From: Flavobacteriaceae bacterium
GTDB taxonomy: Bacteria > Bacteroidota > Bacteroidia > Flavobacteriales > Flavobacteriaceae
Length of the DNA stretch: 64,000 bases
Reading direction: 5' to 3'
Assembly: GCA_022428005.1 (NCBI GenBank)
Contig: JAKMDI010000002.1
Location: 62,001-126,000 of the forward strand
Positions 16,235 through 24,812 of this stretch are shown here, in pieces. Below the pieces are notes generated by a model. That model was given only the letters and a program-made list of their open reading frames with translations. It was not told the DNA's origin and searched no databases. The translations under genes were made by a program, and so were the position numbers. How positions within the stretch are numbered: position 1 is the stretch's first letter; every line of letters starts with the position of its first letter.

Positions 16235-17613
16235 GTCAATTGGTTTATTTCCGCTATAAAACGCTCGGATAGTTCTTCAGCGATTGCCGCTGTCTTTCCC
16301 TCCGTATAAACCCGAACTATAGGCTCTGTATTGGATTTCCTGAGCTGCACCCACGATGACTCAAATACTATCTTCAGCCCGTCAATGGTAATGGGATCGT
16401 GATCGGAATATTTTTTCTCTATAGCAGTTAGTACTGCGTCAACATCCATTTCTGGTTTTAGCAATACTTTGGATTTACAAATTTCATAATGGGGATAAGA
16501 AGCCCTTAAATCAGAAACAGATATATCGGACTCCGATAGGTGACTTAAAAACAATGCGATGCCTACCAAAGCATCCCTTCCATAGTGAAGCGCTGGGTAG
16601 ATCACGCCACCATTCCCTTCTCCACCAATAACGGCTTGAACGGATTTCATTTTCTCAACTACATTGACCTCTCCCACTGCACTGGAATAATATCGCCCTC
16701 CCCGCTGATGGGTTACATCGGCCAAAGCCTGAGTTGAGGAAAGGTTCGATACGGTATTTCCTGGCGTTTTAGACAATACATAGTCGGCACAAGCGACCAA
16801 GGTGTATTCCTCTCCAAATACAGCTCCATTTTCGTCCACAAACGCCAATCGATCTACGTCAGGATCAACCACAATACCAAAGTCAGCCTTCTCTTGTAAA
16901 ACCTTTTCCGTCAGGGCAGTCAAATGTTCTTTTAACGGCTCTGGATTGTGGGGGAAATGCCCTGTAGGTTCGCAAAAAATTGGAATAGTAGTAACCCCCA
17001 AGGCTTCCAAAAGTAAGGGAACTGCGATGCCTCCTGTTGAATTAACCGCATCTACAACTACTTTAAATCGCTTTTCTCGAATGGCTTGTGATTTGACCAA
17101 TGGTAAGTTTAATACCTGCTCGACATGGACTTCCATGGCCCCCTCAATGGGCGTAATGGTCCCCAAGGCGTTGATCTCGGCAAAATCAAAATCATTCGTT
17201 TCGGCCAACTCTAAAATGGCAGTGCCAGCGGCAGCGTTCAAGAAATTACCGTGATGATCCAGCAATTTCAAGGCATTCCATTCCTTTGGATTGTGACTGG
17301 CGGTAATGATAATACCACCTTGTGCTTTTTGTTGGGTAACCATGACTTCTACGGTAGGGGTGGTCGAAAATCCCAAGTCTAAAACATCAATACCATATCC
17401 CACCAAAGTCTGATTGACCAATCCCTGAATCATATTACCAGAGATTCTGGCGTCCCTTCCAACCACTACAGCATATCGATCGGTCTTAATGTTCCTCTTT
17501 AACCAGCGGGCATATGCTGCGGTAAATAAAACAGTATCTAAAGGAGTTAAATTTTCAGAAGTTTTACCACCAATAGTACCCCTAATACCTGAAATTGATT
17601 TGATTAAAGTCAT
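16231..17613 (-). CDS. glmM: Phosphoglucosamine mutase
   Basis: 460 aa from ATG 17613 (MTLIKSISGIRGTIGG); a TTG 18 bases upstream is in frame but lies across the promoter box. It interconverts glucosamine-6-phosphate and glucosamine-1-phosphate for UDP-GlcNAc, peptidoglycan and LPS. The phosphoserine loop TASHNPKEWNALK has the catalytic serine at about residue 106; the metal loop is VDPDVDRLAFVDENG; a C-terminal phosphate-binding loop (RKSNTEPIVRVYTEG) closes the enzyme. Bacteroidota annotate this clade as GlmM, although phosphomannomutase activity is possible. The -7 box is 4 nt before the ATG. Confidence 0.9.
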   Translation of the reverse strand: MTLIKSISGIRGTIGGKTSENLTPLDTVLFTAAYARWLKRNIKTDRYAVVVGRDARISGNMIQGLVNQTLVGYGIDVLDLGFSTTPTVEVMVTQQKAQGGIIITASHNPKEWNALKLLDHHGNFLNAAAGTAILELAETNDFDFAEINALGTITPIEGAMEVHVEQVLNLPLVKSQAIREKRFKVVVDAVNSTGGIAVPLLLEALGVTTIPIFCEPTGHFPHNPEPLKEHLTALTEKVLQEKADFGIVVDPDVDRLAFVDENGAVFGEEYTLVACADYVLSKTPGNTVSNLSSTQALADVTHQRGGRYYSSAVGEVNVVEKMKSVQAVIGGEGNGGVIYPALHYGRDALVGIALFLSHLSESDISVSDLRASYPHYEICKSKVLLKPEMDVDAVLTAIEKKYSDHDPITIDGLKIVFESSWVQLRKSNTEPIVRVYTEGKTAAIAEELSERFIAEINQLT

Positions 17614-17617
17614 AAGA

Positions 17618-17625
17618 CAAATATA
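17618..17625 (-). promoter_or_regulatory. -7 box (TATATTTG) abutting the glmM start
   Basis: Exact TAnnTTTG match on the minus strand with only 4 nt (TCTT) between it and the ATG. The transcript would begin at or next to the start codon. Confidence 0.5.
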
Positions 17626-17729
17626 CACCAATATCGAAAGTGATAAATTTTAATTTTAAACACAAGATCAAAGTAATTACCCGATCAATAGTTTATTTTA
17701 GTCATTGAATTCATAATTACTGTACAGGC

Positions 17730-18314
17730 ATGAATTACTTGGCGCATGTATATCTCTCTGGAGCCGACCCTGATTTGTCCATCGGGAATTTTATCGCAGA
17801 TCAGGTGAAGGGAAAATCATATGTAACCTACCCCTATGCTATCCAAAGAGGAATACTCCTTCATCGAAAAATTGATGATTTTACAGACCGTCACCCTTTG
17901 TTCAAAAAAAATGTAAGATTGCTTTTTCCTAGCTTTCGGCACTACAGTCGGGTCATCGTTGATATGTTCTTTGATCATTTTTTGGCCACCCAATGGCGGG
18001 AATACCACCACCAACCTTTGGAACAGTTTAGTAGTGATTTTTATGATTTGATAGACCAATACCCCGGAACACTACCCCACAAAATTAATAATATGATTCC
18101 CTTTCTCATCGATCAAAACTGGTTTATGGATTACGCTACAGTCGAGGGTTTAGAAAAAATATTAAAACAAATGTCCCGACGCACCCAATATCCAGTTGAA
18201 ATGGACCGGGCAGTAATCGACTTAAAAGCTAATTATATCGATATTAAAGATGACTTTACTGTATTTTTTGAATCGTTAGAAAAGCATGTAGCAGAAGCGG
18301 TTTTGAAAATGTGA
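17730..18314 (+). CDS. Acyl carrier protein phosphodiesterase (AcpH, DUF479)
   Basis: 194 aa, the normal AcpH length. It removes the 4'-phosphopantetheine arm from holo-ACP. The N-terminus MNYLAHVYLSG and the stretch SIGNFIADQVKG match the family, and the HD-like histidine/aspartate cluster (LLHRKIDDFTDRHP, then VDMFFDHFLA) provides the likely metal ligands. It starts about 115 bases after the divergent glmM and is followed by uvrA after 95 bases. The short gap before uvrA contains a uvrA promoter box. Confidence 0.88.
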   Translation: MNYLAHVYLSGADPDLSIGNFIADQVKGKSYVTYPYAIQRGILLHRKIDDFTDRHPLFKKNVRLLFPSFRHYSRVIVDMFFDHFLATQWREYHHQPLEQFSSDFYDLIDQYPGTLPHKINNMIPFLIDQNWFMDYATVEGLEKILKQMSRRTQYPVEMDRAVIDLKANYIDIKDDFTVFFESLEKHVAEAVLKM

Positions 18315-18391
18315 AAAAACCAAATGCATCAGAAGCTTAGAGATTTGATGATGTTGGGAATACATTAGGTTAATTTCCTTTTATAAATTCA

Positions 18392-18399
18392 TACTTTTG
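18392..18399 (+). promoter_or_regulatory. -7 box (TACTTTTG) for uvrA
   Basis: Exact TAnnTTTG match, 10 nt before ATG 18410; supports that ATG rather than the TTG at 18404. Confidence 0.5.
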
Positions 18400-18409
18400 C
18401 AAATTGACT

Positions 18410-21250
18410 ATGAAAGAAAGCGAAAACTGTATTGACATTCAGGGTGCAAGGGTACATAATTTAAAGAATGTAAGCCTTTCTATCCCCAGAGAAAAATTGG
18501 TCGTTATAACTGGACTTTCAGGCAGCGGTAAGTCCTCCTTGGCTTTTGATACCCTCTATGCGGAGGGACAACGCCGCTATATGGAAACTTTTTCTGCCTA
18601 TGTTAGGCAATTTTTAGGGAATCTTGAAAGACCCGATGTGGATAAAATCGATGGACTCTCCCCTGTGATTGCCATTGAACAAAAAACCACTTCAAAAAGT
18701 CCACGATCCACCGTTGGAACCATTACCGAACTCTATGATTATATAAGACTTTTGTATGCCCGTGTAGGTTCAGCGTTCAGCTATGTAACGAACGAAAAAA
18801 TGGTAAATTACAGCGACGAGCAAATTCTTCAATTGATACTCGATGAATATCTAGAAAAAAAAGTCATCATCCTTTCCCCCCTCATCAAATCCAGGAAAGG
18901 TCATTATAGGGAATTGTTTGATTCATTGTCGCGACAAGGGTTTCTAAGGGTAAGGGTCGACGGAGTTATACTGGATTTAAAACCTGGAATGCGTGTTGAC
19001 CGTTACAAAACCCATGATATTGAACTCGTCATTGATAGAATAAAAATCAAAGAAGATGAAAATGACCTAAAACGCTTAAATGACTCGATCAAAACAGCGA
19101 TGTATTACGGCGAGGAATCCCTCATTTTAATTGATATGGGTACTGAAAAAGTTCGATATTTCAGCAGAAAGCTGATGTGTCCCACATCTGGAATTTCCTA
19201 TGCTCTTCCAGAACCGAATTCTTTTTCATTTAATTCCCCAAAGGGCATGTGTTTGAACTGCAAAGGGTTGGGAAATCAATTTGAGGTGAACAGAAAAAAA
19301 ATTATTCCCAATAATCAACTGTCTATTGAAAAAGGCGGTATTGTTCCCATGGGAGAAAAAAAAAGCAATTGGGTATTTCGTCAAATGGATGTCATCGCCA
19401 AACGCTACAATTTTTCACTCTCAGATCCCATCCATAAAATACCAGATGAAGCATTGGAGGTAATTCTTCAAGGGGGGACCGAAAAGTTTTCTGTGGCATC
19501 AAAGTCATTGGGCATCACCCGTGACTATAAAATAGATTACGAAGGCATAGAAAACTTCATCAAACACCAATTTGAAAATACCGATGCTGCAGGGATCAAA
19601 AGGTGGGCTTATGGCTTTATGGACGAGAAAAAATGTAACGCTTGCAATGGCACAAGACTCAATAAAGCCTCTTTAAACTTTAAAATAGATGGTCTGAACA
19701 TCGCCGAGGTTAGTGCTTTTGATCTAAGTGATCTCTATCAATGGTTTGATGACCTGGAGGAGCGATTATCCACTAACGAGAAAATAGTCGCCGGAGAAAT
19801 CATTAAAGAAATCAAAACAAGGTTACAGTTTTTATTAGATGTTGGTCTTAACTATCTCGCTTTAAATCGCTCCTCAAAATCACTTTCTGGAGGGGAAGCC
19901 CAACGGATTCGACTGGCAACTCAGATCGGCTCCCAACTGGTGGGAGTACTCTATATTTTGGATGAACCCAGTATTGGATTGCACCAAAGAGATAACGAGA
20001 AACTGATCAATTCACTCCAGTCACTCAGAGACATTGGAAACTCTGTCATTGTTGTTGAGCACGACAAGGACATGATTCTCAGGGCCGACCACATTATAGA
20101 CATCGGTCCCAGAGCAGGGAAAAATGGCGGTGAAATAATTTCAGAAGGAACCCCTGCAGCGCTAAAAAAACAAAAAACAATCACAGCCCAATACCTGAAC
20201 GAACAAAGACAAATCGTTGTTCCAAAAGAAAGAAGAAAAGGGAACGGAAAGCGTATTGTCCTTTCGGGTTGTACCGGTAATAATCTAAAAGACATCTCCA
20301 TAGACATCCCTTTGGGGGTGATGGTTGGTGTCACGGGGGTATCAGGCAGTGGGAAATCCACTTTGATCAACGAAACCCTTTACCCTATTTTAAACCAATA
20401 TGTCTACAAGGCCGTAAAAACACCGCTGCCTTATAAAAAAATTGAAGGATTAAAATACCTCGACAAAGTAGTGGATGTCAACCAATCCCCTATTGGAAGA
20501 ACACCGAGAAGCAATCCTGCCACCTATTGTGGGGTTTTTAGCGAAATCCGATCCTTGTTTACTCTGACACCTGAAGCACAGATAAGGGGTTACAAACCTG
20601 GCAGGTTTAGTTTTAATGTCAGTGGAGGTCGTTGTGAGACCTGTAAGGGAGGCGGCATGAAGGTGATAGAAATGAACTTCCTGCCCGACGTTCATGTAGA
20701 ATGCGAGACTTGTAATGGAAAACGATTCAATCGTGAAACTTTAGAGGTCAGATACAAAGGAAAATCTATTTTCGACGTTCTGGATATGACAGTGAACCAA
20801 GCTTGTGATTTTTTTGAAAGCCATCCAAAAATATACAGGAAACTAAAAACTGTTCAAGATGTGGGGCTGGGATACATCTCCTTGGGACAGCCCTCCACTA
20901 CCCTTTCTGGCGGAGAGGCACAACGCATTAAACTCTCTACCGAACTGTCAAAAAAAGATACTGGTCAAACCATTTACATATTGGATGAACCGACCACTGG
21001 CCTGCATTTTGAAGATGTTAGGGTATTGATGGAAGTTTTAGATCAGTTGGTAGAAAGAGGTAATACTGTGATAATTATTGAACACAATATGGACGTGATA
21101 AAACGCGTAGATCACCTAATCGATATTGGTCCAGAAGGTGGAAAAAATGGTGGTGGATTGGTGGGCCAAGGAACTCCTGAAAGCATCATCAAATTAAAAA
21201 ACAGTCACACTGGAAAATACCTTGCCAAGGAATTAAAAACCAAAAAATGA
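18410..21250 (+). CDS. uvrA: Excinuclease ABC subunit A
   Basis: 946 aa from ATG 18410; the in-frame TTG six bases earlier is less likely. Damage recognition ATPase of nucleotide excision repair, working with UvrB. Two ABC modules: Walker A GLSGSGKS (about 35-42) and GVSGSGKS, signatures LSGGEAQRIRLATQIGS and LSGGEAQRIKLSTE, Walker B motifs ILDEPSIGLH and ILDEPTTGLH. The C-terminal zinc finger is complete (CETCKGG and CETCNGK). The first zinc-finger half reads CPTSG, so one expected cysteine is serine, paired with a normal CLNCKGLG. This variant may be a lineage feature. Its 3' end overlaps the LOG gene (ATGA). Confidence 0.95.
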   Translation: MKESENCIDIQGARVHNLKNVSLSIPREKLVVITGLSGSGKSSLAFDTLYAEGQRRYMETFSAYVRQFLGNLERPDVDKIDGLSPVIAIEQKTTSKSPRSTVGTITELYDYIRLLYARVGSAFSYVTNEKMVNYSDEQILQLILDEYLEKKVIILSPLIKSRKGHYRELFDSLSRQGFLRVRVDGVILDLKPGMRVDRYKTHDIELVIDRIKIKEDENDLKRLNDSIKTAMYYGEESLILIDMGTEKVRYFSRKLMCPTSGISYALPEPNSFSFNSPKGMCLNCKGLGNQFEVNRKKIIPNNQLSIEKGGIVPMGEKKSNWVFRQMDVIAKRYNFSLSDPIHKIPDEALEVILQGGTEKFSVASKSLGITRDYKIDYEGIENFIKHQFENTDAAGIKRWAYGFMDEKKCNACNGTRLNKASLNFKIDGLNIAEVSAFDLSDLYQWFDDLEERLSTNEKIVAGEIIKEIKTRLQFLLDVGLNYLALNRSSKSLSGGEAQRIRLATQIGSQLVGVLYILDEPSIGLHQRDNEKLINSLQSLRDIGNSVIVVEHDKDMILRADHIIDIGPRAGKNGGEIISEGTPAALKKQKTITAQYLNEQRQIVVPKERRKGNGKRIVLSGCTGNNLKDISIDIPLGVMVGVTGVSGSGKSTLINETLYPILNQYVYKAVKTPLPYKKIEGLKYLDKVVDVNQSPIGRTPRSNPATYCGVFSEIRSLFTLTPEAQIRGYKPGRFSFNVSGGRCETCKGGGMKVIEMNFLPDVHVECETCNGKRFNRETLEVRYKGKSIFDVLDMTVNQACDFFESHPKIYRKLKTVQDVGLGYISLGQPSTTLSGGEAQRIKLSTELSKKDTGQTIYILDEPTTGLHFEDVRVLMEVLDQLVERGNTVIIIEHNMDVIKRVDHLIDIGPEGGKNGGGLVGQGTPESIIKLKNSHTGKYLAKELKTKK

Positions 21251-21936
21251 ATCATTTCTCAAATCAATTAAAAAACTGGAACAATGTCAAAGCCAATGAC
21301 TCATGGGCATTGTTTAAAATAATGTCGGAGTTTGTCCATGGGTACGAGAACATGAGTCGGATAGGTCCGTGTATTTCCATTTTTGGATCTGCAAGAACTG
21401 CTCCAGAAGATCCTTATTATCGACTCACTACCGAAATTGCAGAATCTGTTGTTAAGTCAGGACTTGGTATTATAACAGGAGGAGGACCAGGCATCATGGA
21501 AGCAGCGAATTTGGGTGCAAAAAATGCAGGAGGCATCTCCGTTGGACTGAATATAAACCTGCCGTTTGAACAGAAAGCCAACCCCTATATTGACGAAGAT
21601 AAATTGATGAATTTCGAATATTTTTTCGTCAGGAAAGTTATTTTTATGAAGTATTCTCAAGGGTTTGTTGTGATGCCAGGTGGATTCGGTACCCTGGATG
21701 AACTTTTTGAAGCTTTGACTCTGATCCAAACGGAAAAAATCAAAATATTTCCCATTATTCTGGTGGGGAAGAAATTTTGGGGAGGACTGATGGACTGGAT
21801 CAATACGACCCTATTAGAGGAACATAAAATTGACCCTGATGATTTAGATCTGATTAGGGTTGTTGAAACCAAAGAAGAGGTATTGGAACATTTAGAAAGA
21901 TTTTATTATAAAGAATCTTTTAAACCTAACTTTTAA
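21247..21936 (+). CDS. LOG-family Rossmann-fold nucleotide phosphoribohydrolase (TIGR00730-like)
   Basis: 229 aa. The lysine-decarboxylase-like/LOG signature is complete: GGGPGIMEAANLGA and PGGFGTLDELFE (PGGxGTxxE), with the catalytic arginine in RKVIFMKY. Family members cleave nucleoside 5'-monophosphates (cytokinin riboside phosphates, AMP) to free base and ribose-5-phosphate. The bacterial physiological role is unclear. The ATGA overlap with uvrA implies cotranscription and translational coupling, an arrangement without obvious functional logic. Confidence 0.88.
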   Translation: MNHFSNQLKNWNNVKANDSWALFKIMSEFVHGYENMSRIGPCISIFGSARTAPEDPYYRLTTEIAESVVKSGLGIITGGGPGIMEAANLGAKNAGGISVGLNINLPFEQKANPYIDEDKLMNFEYFFVRKVIFMKYSQGFVVMPGGFGTLDELFEALTLIQTEKIKIFPIILVGKKFWGGLMDWINTTLLEEHKIDPDDLDLIRVVETKEEVLEHLERFYYKESFKPNF

Positions 21937-21973
21937 AATTCCTTTTATCAAAAAGTCGTTTGCTTTTGCGGGA

Positions 21974-24736
21974 ATGTATTTTATGGGAATTCTTTTACTC
22001 TTCGGACAAAAGAACATTTCTTATGATATCGATGCTACCTTAGATACAGTTCAAATGAAGCTGGTCATTAAGCAAAAGATCGTATTTGATCACGATTTCT
22101 ATTCTGAGTGGCTCTATTTCACCGACTGGTCCAACGCCTACTCCTCCAGTCAAACGCCTCTTGCACAGCGTCTGGTGGAAGAATATGACCGAAGCTTTTA
22201 TCTATCAAATAAATCAAAATTAGGAAGAACAGCCATAAGTTCTTTTAGGGTAAATGGTAAAGAGGTTCAATGGAAAAGGCTTGAAAATCAGGCGGATATA
22301 ATTCAAGTTGAGCGAGATAAGAAACAGAGTAGCACGACCACCGTAGAAGTGGATTATGATGTTTTTCTACCCGATGCAAAATTCACAGGATATGGTTACG
22401 ACAGTAATGGAAGTATTTATCTAAGATACTGGTACATAGCGCTGAGTCCTCACTTCAATCAGCAATGGCGAAACTACAGCCATCTCAATCTAGATGATTA
22501 CAGTATTCAAGCTGCTGATTATGATTTAAAACTTAGCGTTCCCAATACCCAAATGGTTGAGAGCAGTCTTAAAAAGATACAAACGACGGACAGCTCCCAT
22601 TATTTTTCAGGAAAGAATAACCGGGAAGTATCTGTTCTATTAACCCAATCCGATCAATACGATGAGTTTCAAGCCCAACGGGGCCGACAAGTCATAACCG
22701 ATATTTTTAAACAAACAGAGGACAAAGAGGCGGTGAAGAGAAAAGTTCAAAAAGTGGACGCCTTCGTTACCGACGCCTTTGATCACCTGGGCACTGAAAA
22801 GTTTATAGTCCCAGAACTGCTCTACAAAAAAAATCCTTTTTTCAGCTTAAATGATTTACCCAAATTTTTAGCGCCATTCAACAGTGAATTTTTGGAGGAA
22901 ATAAGCTTTTTAAAATCATATCTACACCTTTACTTGAACGACAACCTCCCCATTGACCTGCGAAAAGACCATTGGCTCGTTGGGGGACTTCAAACCTACT
23001 TGATGATCAAGTACATAGAAACCTACTATCCCCAGGAAAAATATTTAGGCAGATTGAGTCGGTTTAAATTGGTGAAGGCCTACACGCTCGCCAATATAGA
23101 TTTCAATGAAAATTTTTGGATGTATTATGAGCTCATGGAGCGCGTTAACCTGCACCAATCAGATTTTTTACCCAAAGACCAATTGATTAAATTCAATGAA
23201 AAAATTGGAGCTCCAAACCACGTAGGTATTGGACTCCGTTACTTGGAGCATTACAATGGTGAGGAATTCCTCCAAAAGGTTTTTAAAACCTACTTAAATC
23301 AACCAAATCATACCCTTTCTTTTATTCAACTTTTAAAAAAATACAGTCCCAACGATATTGATTGGTTTGAAGATTTCTATTTACGAGAAAGAACACCCAT
23401 CGATCTAAGGATCCATAAAATCAAAAAAAGAAAAGACAGTATTGCCTTTAATATATCGCGTTATTCAGATAACGAGATTCCATTTGTCTTAGCGCAGGTG
23501 AAGAACGACTCCATCATCAGTCAGCAATGGATGGAAGAAATAGGCAGCAGTGCCCAAGTAAAGCTAAAAAATCTTAAGCCCGATTATATCGTTATCAATC
23601 CAGAAATCCGATTACCAGAAAGCAATAAGGTCAATAACTGGAGGTATACCCAAAACATCTTTAACTTAAAACCCATTCATTTTAATTTCCTCAAGGACTA
23701 TCAATCTCGGAGAAGAAACCAAGTTTTTTACAATCCCGTTTTCAATTACAACCTTTACGATGGTATTTCGGTAGGAGCTCGATTGTACAATAAAGGCTTG
23801 TTGACTCAAAAATTCACTTTTGAATTGGCACCAGAATACTCCTCAATTGAAAAAAAATTGGTAGGCAAGGTTATCGCCTCTCTGAGGCTTAACAATGGAA
23901 ACCAAAAGAACTATGCTACCATAATCAATTTTTTTGGAAGAAGTTACCACTATGATCAAAATTTACAATATAACCTGATTACCCCAAGTATTAATTTCCT
24001 ATTCAGAACCGATGATTTTAGATCCAACAAAGGGAGTAAAATTGGACTTTATTATTACAATGTACGAAGGGACAGACCCGAGGGGAGTTTAAATTTAAGC
24101 CCAGATTACGAATTGTTTAACCTCAGGTATTTATACTCAGACCGAGGAGCACTAAAACACACCACCTTTAGCAGTAATGTTCAGTGGTCCAATAAATTCA
24201 GTAAACTCGAAATGAAATTTGATTTCAGAAGGCTCTTCGCCAGTGGAAGTCAATTTACTGCCAGGGTTTTTGCCGGAAAATTCATACATCACAATCAGAG
24301 AGAGACACAATATTTTGATTTTAACTTGGACCGACCCACGGATTATCTTTTTCAGTATAATTATTTTGGAAGGTCGGAAACCACAGGCATTTTTAGTCAG
24401 CAAATTGTAATGGCAGAAGGCGGGTTCAAGTCCAAACTCTCCCCTGCTACTGCAAACGATTTTTTGATTACCACCAATTTAACCCTGGGATTGTGGAAAT
24501 GGGTGGATGTCTATGCGGACTTTGGGATTGTCAAAAACCAAGGTGCGTCCTCTGAATTCTTACACGGCTCTGGTATTCGATTAAATTTCCTGCCAGATTA
24601 TCTCGAGATTTTCTTCCCACTGTACAGCTCCAATGGCTGGGAAATTAATGATACTCCTTATGAAAGTAAAATCCGATTTATTGTTTCTTTAAACCCCGAT
24701 AAGTTATTTCAGCTTTTTTCCAGAAAGTGGTTTTGA
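21974..24736 (+). CDS. M1-aminopeptidase-like protein fused to an outer-membrane beta-barrel
   Basis: 920 aa. The N-terminal ~500 residues look like an M1-type gluzincin (beta-domain with YDIDATLDTVQMKLVIKQKI; helical part with LVGGLQTYLMIKYIETYYP in place of the usual EG-A-Y segment). No HExxH zinc motif is visible; where it should stand the sequence reads LKSYLHLYLND. From about residue 560 alternating aromatic strands (GISVGARLYNKG, PLYSSNGWEI) end in a terminal F (SRKWF), as in an outer-membrane barrel. So it is probably a catalytically dead, barrel-anchored peptidase fold. The start is uncertain: no ATG upstream fits, yet the in-frame upstream codons read KIPFIKKSFAFAG, a better signal-peptide beginning. 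Confidence 0.7.
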   Translation: MYFMGILLLFGQKNISYDIDATLDTVQMKLVIKQKIVFDHDFYSEWLYFTDWSNAYSSSQTPLAQRLVEEYDRSFYLSNKSKLGRTAISSFRVNGKEVQWKRLENQADIIQVERDKKQSSTTTVEVDYDVFLPDAKFTGYGYDSNGSIYLRYWYIALSPHFNQQWRNYSHLNLDDYSIQAADYDLKLSVPNTQMVESSLKKIQTTDSSHYFSGKNNREVSVLLTQSDQYDEFQAQRGRQVITDIFKQTEDKEAVKRKVQKVDAFVTDAFDHLGTEKFIVPELLYKKNPFFSLNDLPKFLAPFNSEFLEEISFLKSYLHLYLNDNLPIDLRKDHWLVGGLQTYLMIKYIETYYPQEKYLGRLSRFKLVKAYTLANIDFNENFWMYYELMERVNLHQSDFLPKDQLIKFNEKIGAPNHVGIGLRYLEHYNGEEFLQKVFKTYLNQPNHTLSFIQLLKKYSPNDIDWFEDFYLRERTPIDLRIHKIKKRKDSIAFNISRYSDNEIPFVLAQVKNDSIISQQWMEEIGSSAQVKLKNLKPDYIVINPEIRLPESNKVNNWRYTQNIFNLKPIHFNFLKDYQSRRRNQVFYNPVFNYNLYDGISVGARLYNKGLLTQKFTFELAPEYSSIEKKLVGKVIASLRLNNGNQKNYATIINFFGRSYHYDQNLQYNLITPSINFLFRTDDFRSNKGSKIGLYYYNVRRDRPEGSLNLSPDYELFNLRYLYSDRGALKHTTFSSNVQWSNKFSKLEMKFDFRRLFASGSQFTARVFAGKFIHHNQRETQYFDFNLDRPTDYLFQYNYFGRSETTGIFSQQIVMAEGGFKSKLSPATANDFLITTNLTLGLWKWVDVYADFGIVKNQGASSEFLHGSGIRLNFLPDYLEIFFPLYSSNGWEINDTPYESKIRFIVSLNPDKLFQLFSRKWF

Positions 24737-24790
24737 TTTACCTCTATCATTCCTGAATCCATAGGAAAAATATCCCAAATCAAAATTTTG

Positions 24791-24798
24791 TATTTTTG
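24791..24798 (+). promoter_or_regulatory. -7 box (TATTTTTG) for the E1 gene
   Basis: Exact TAnnTTTG match, 14 nt before ATG 24813; no -33 TTG at the usual distance. Confidence 0.5.
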
Positions 24799-24812
24799 GA
24801 ATCCGAAAAAAG

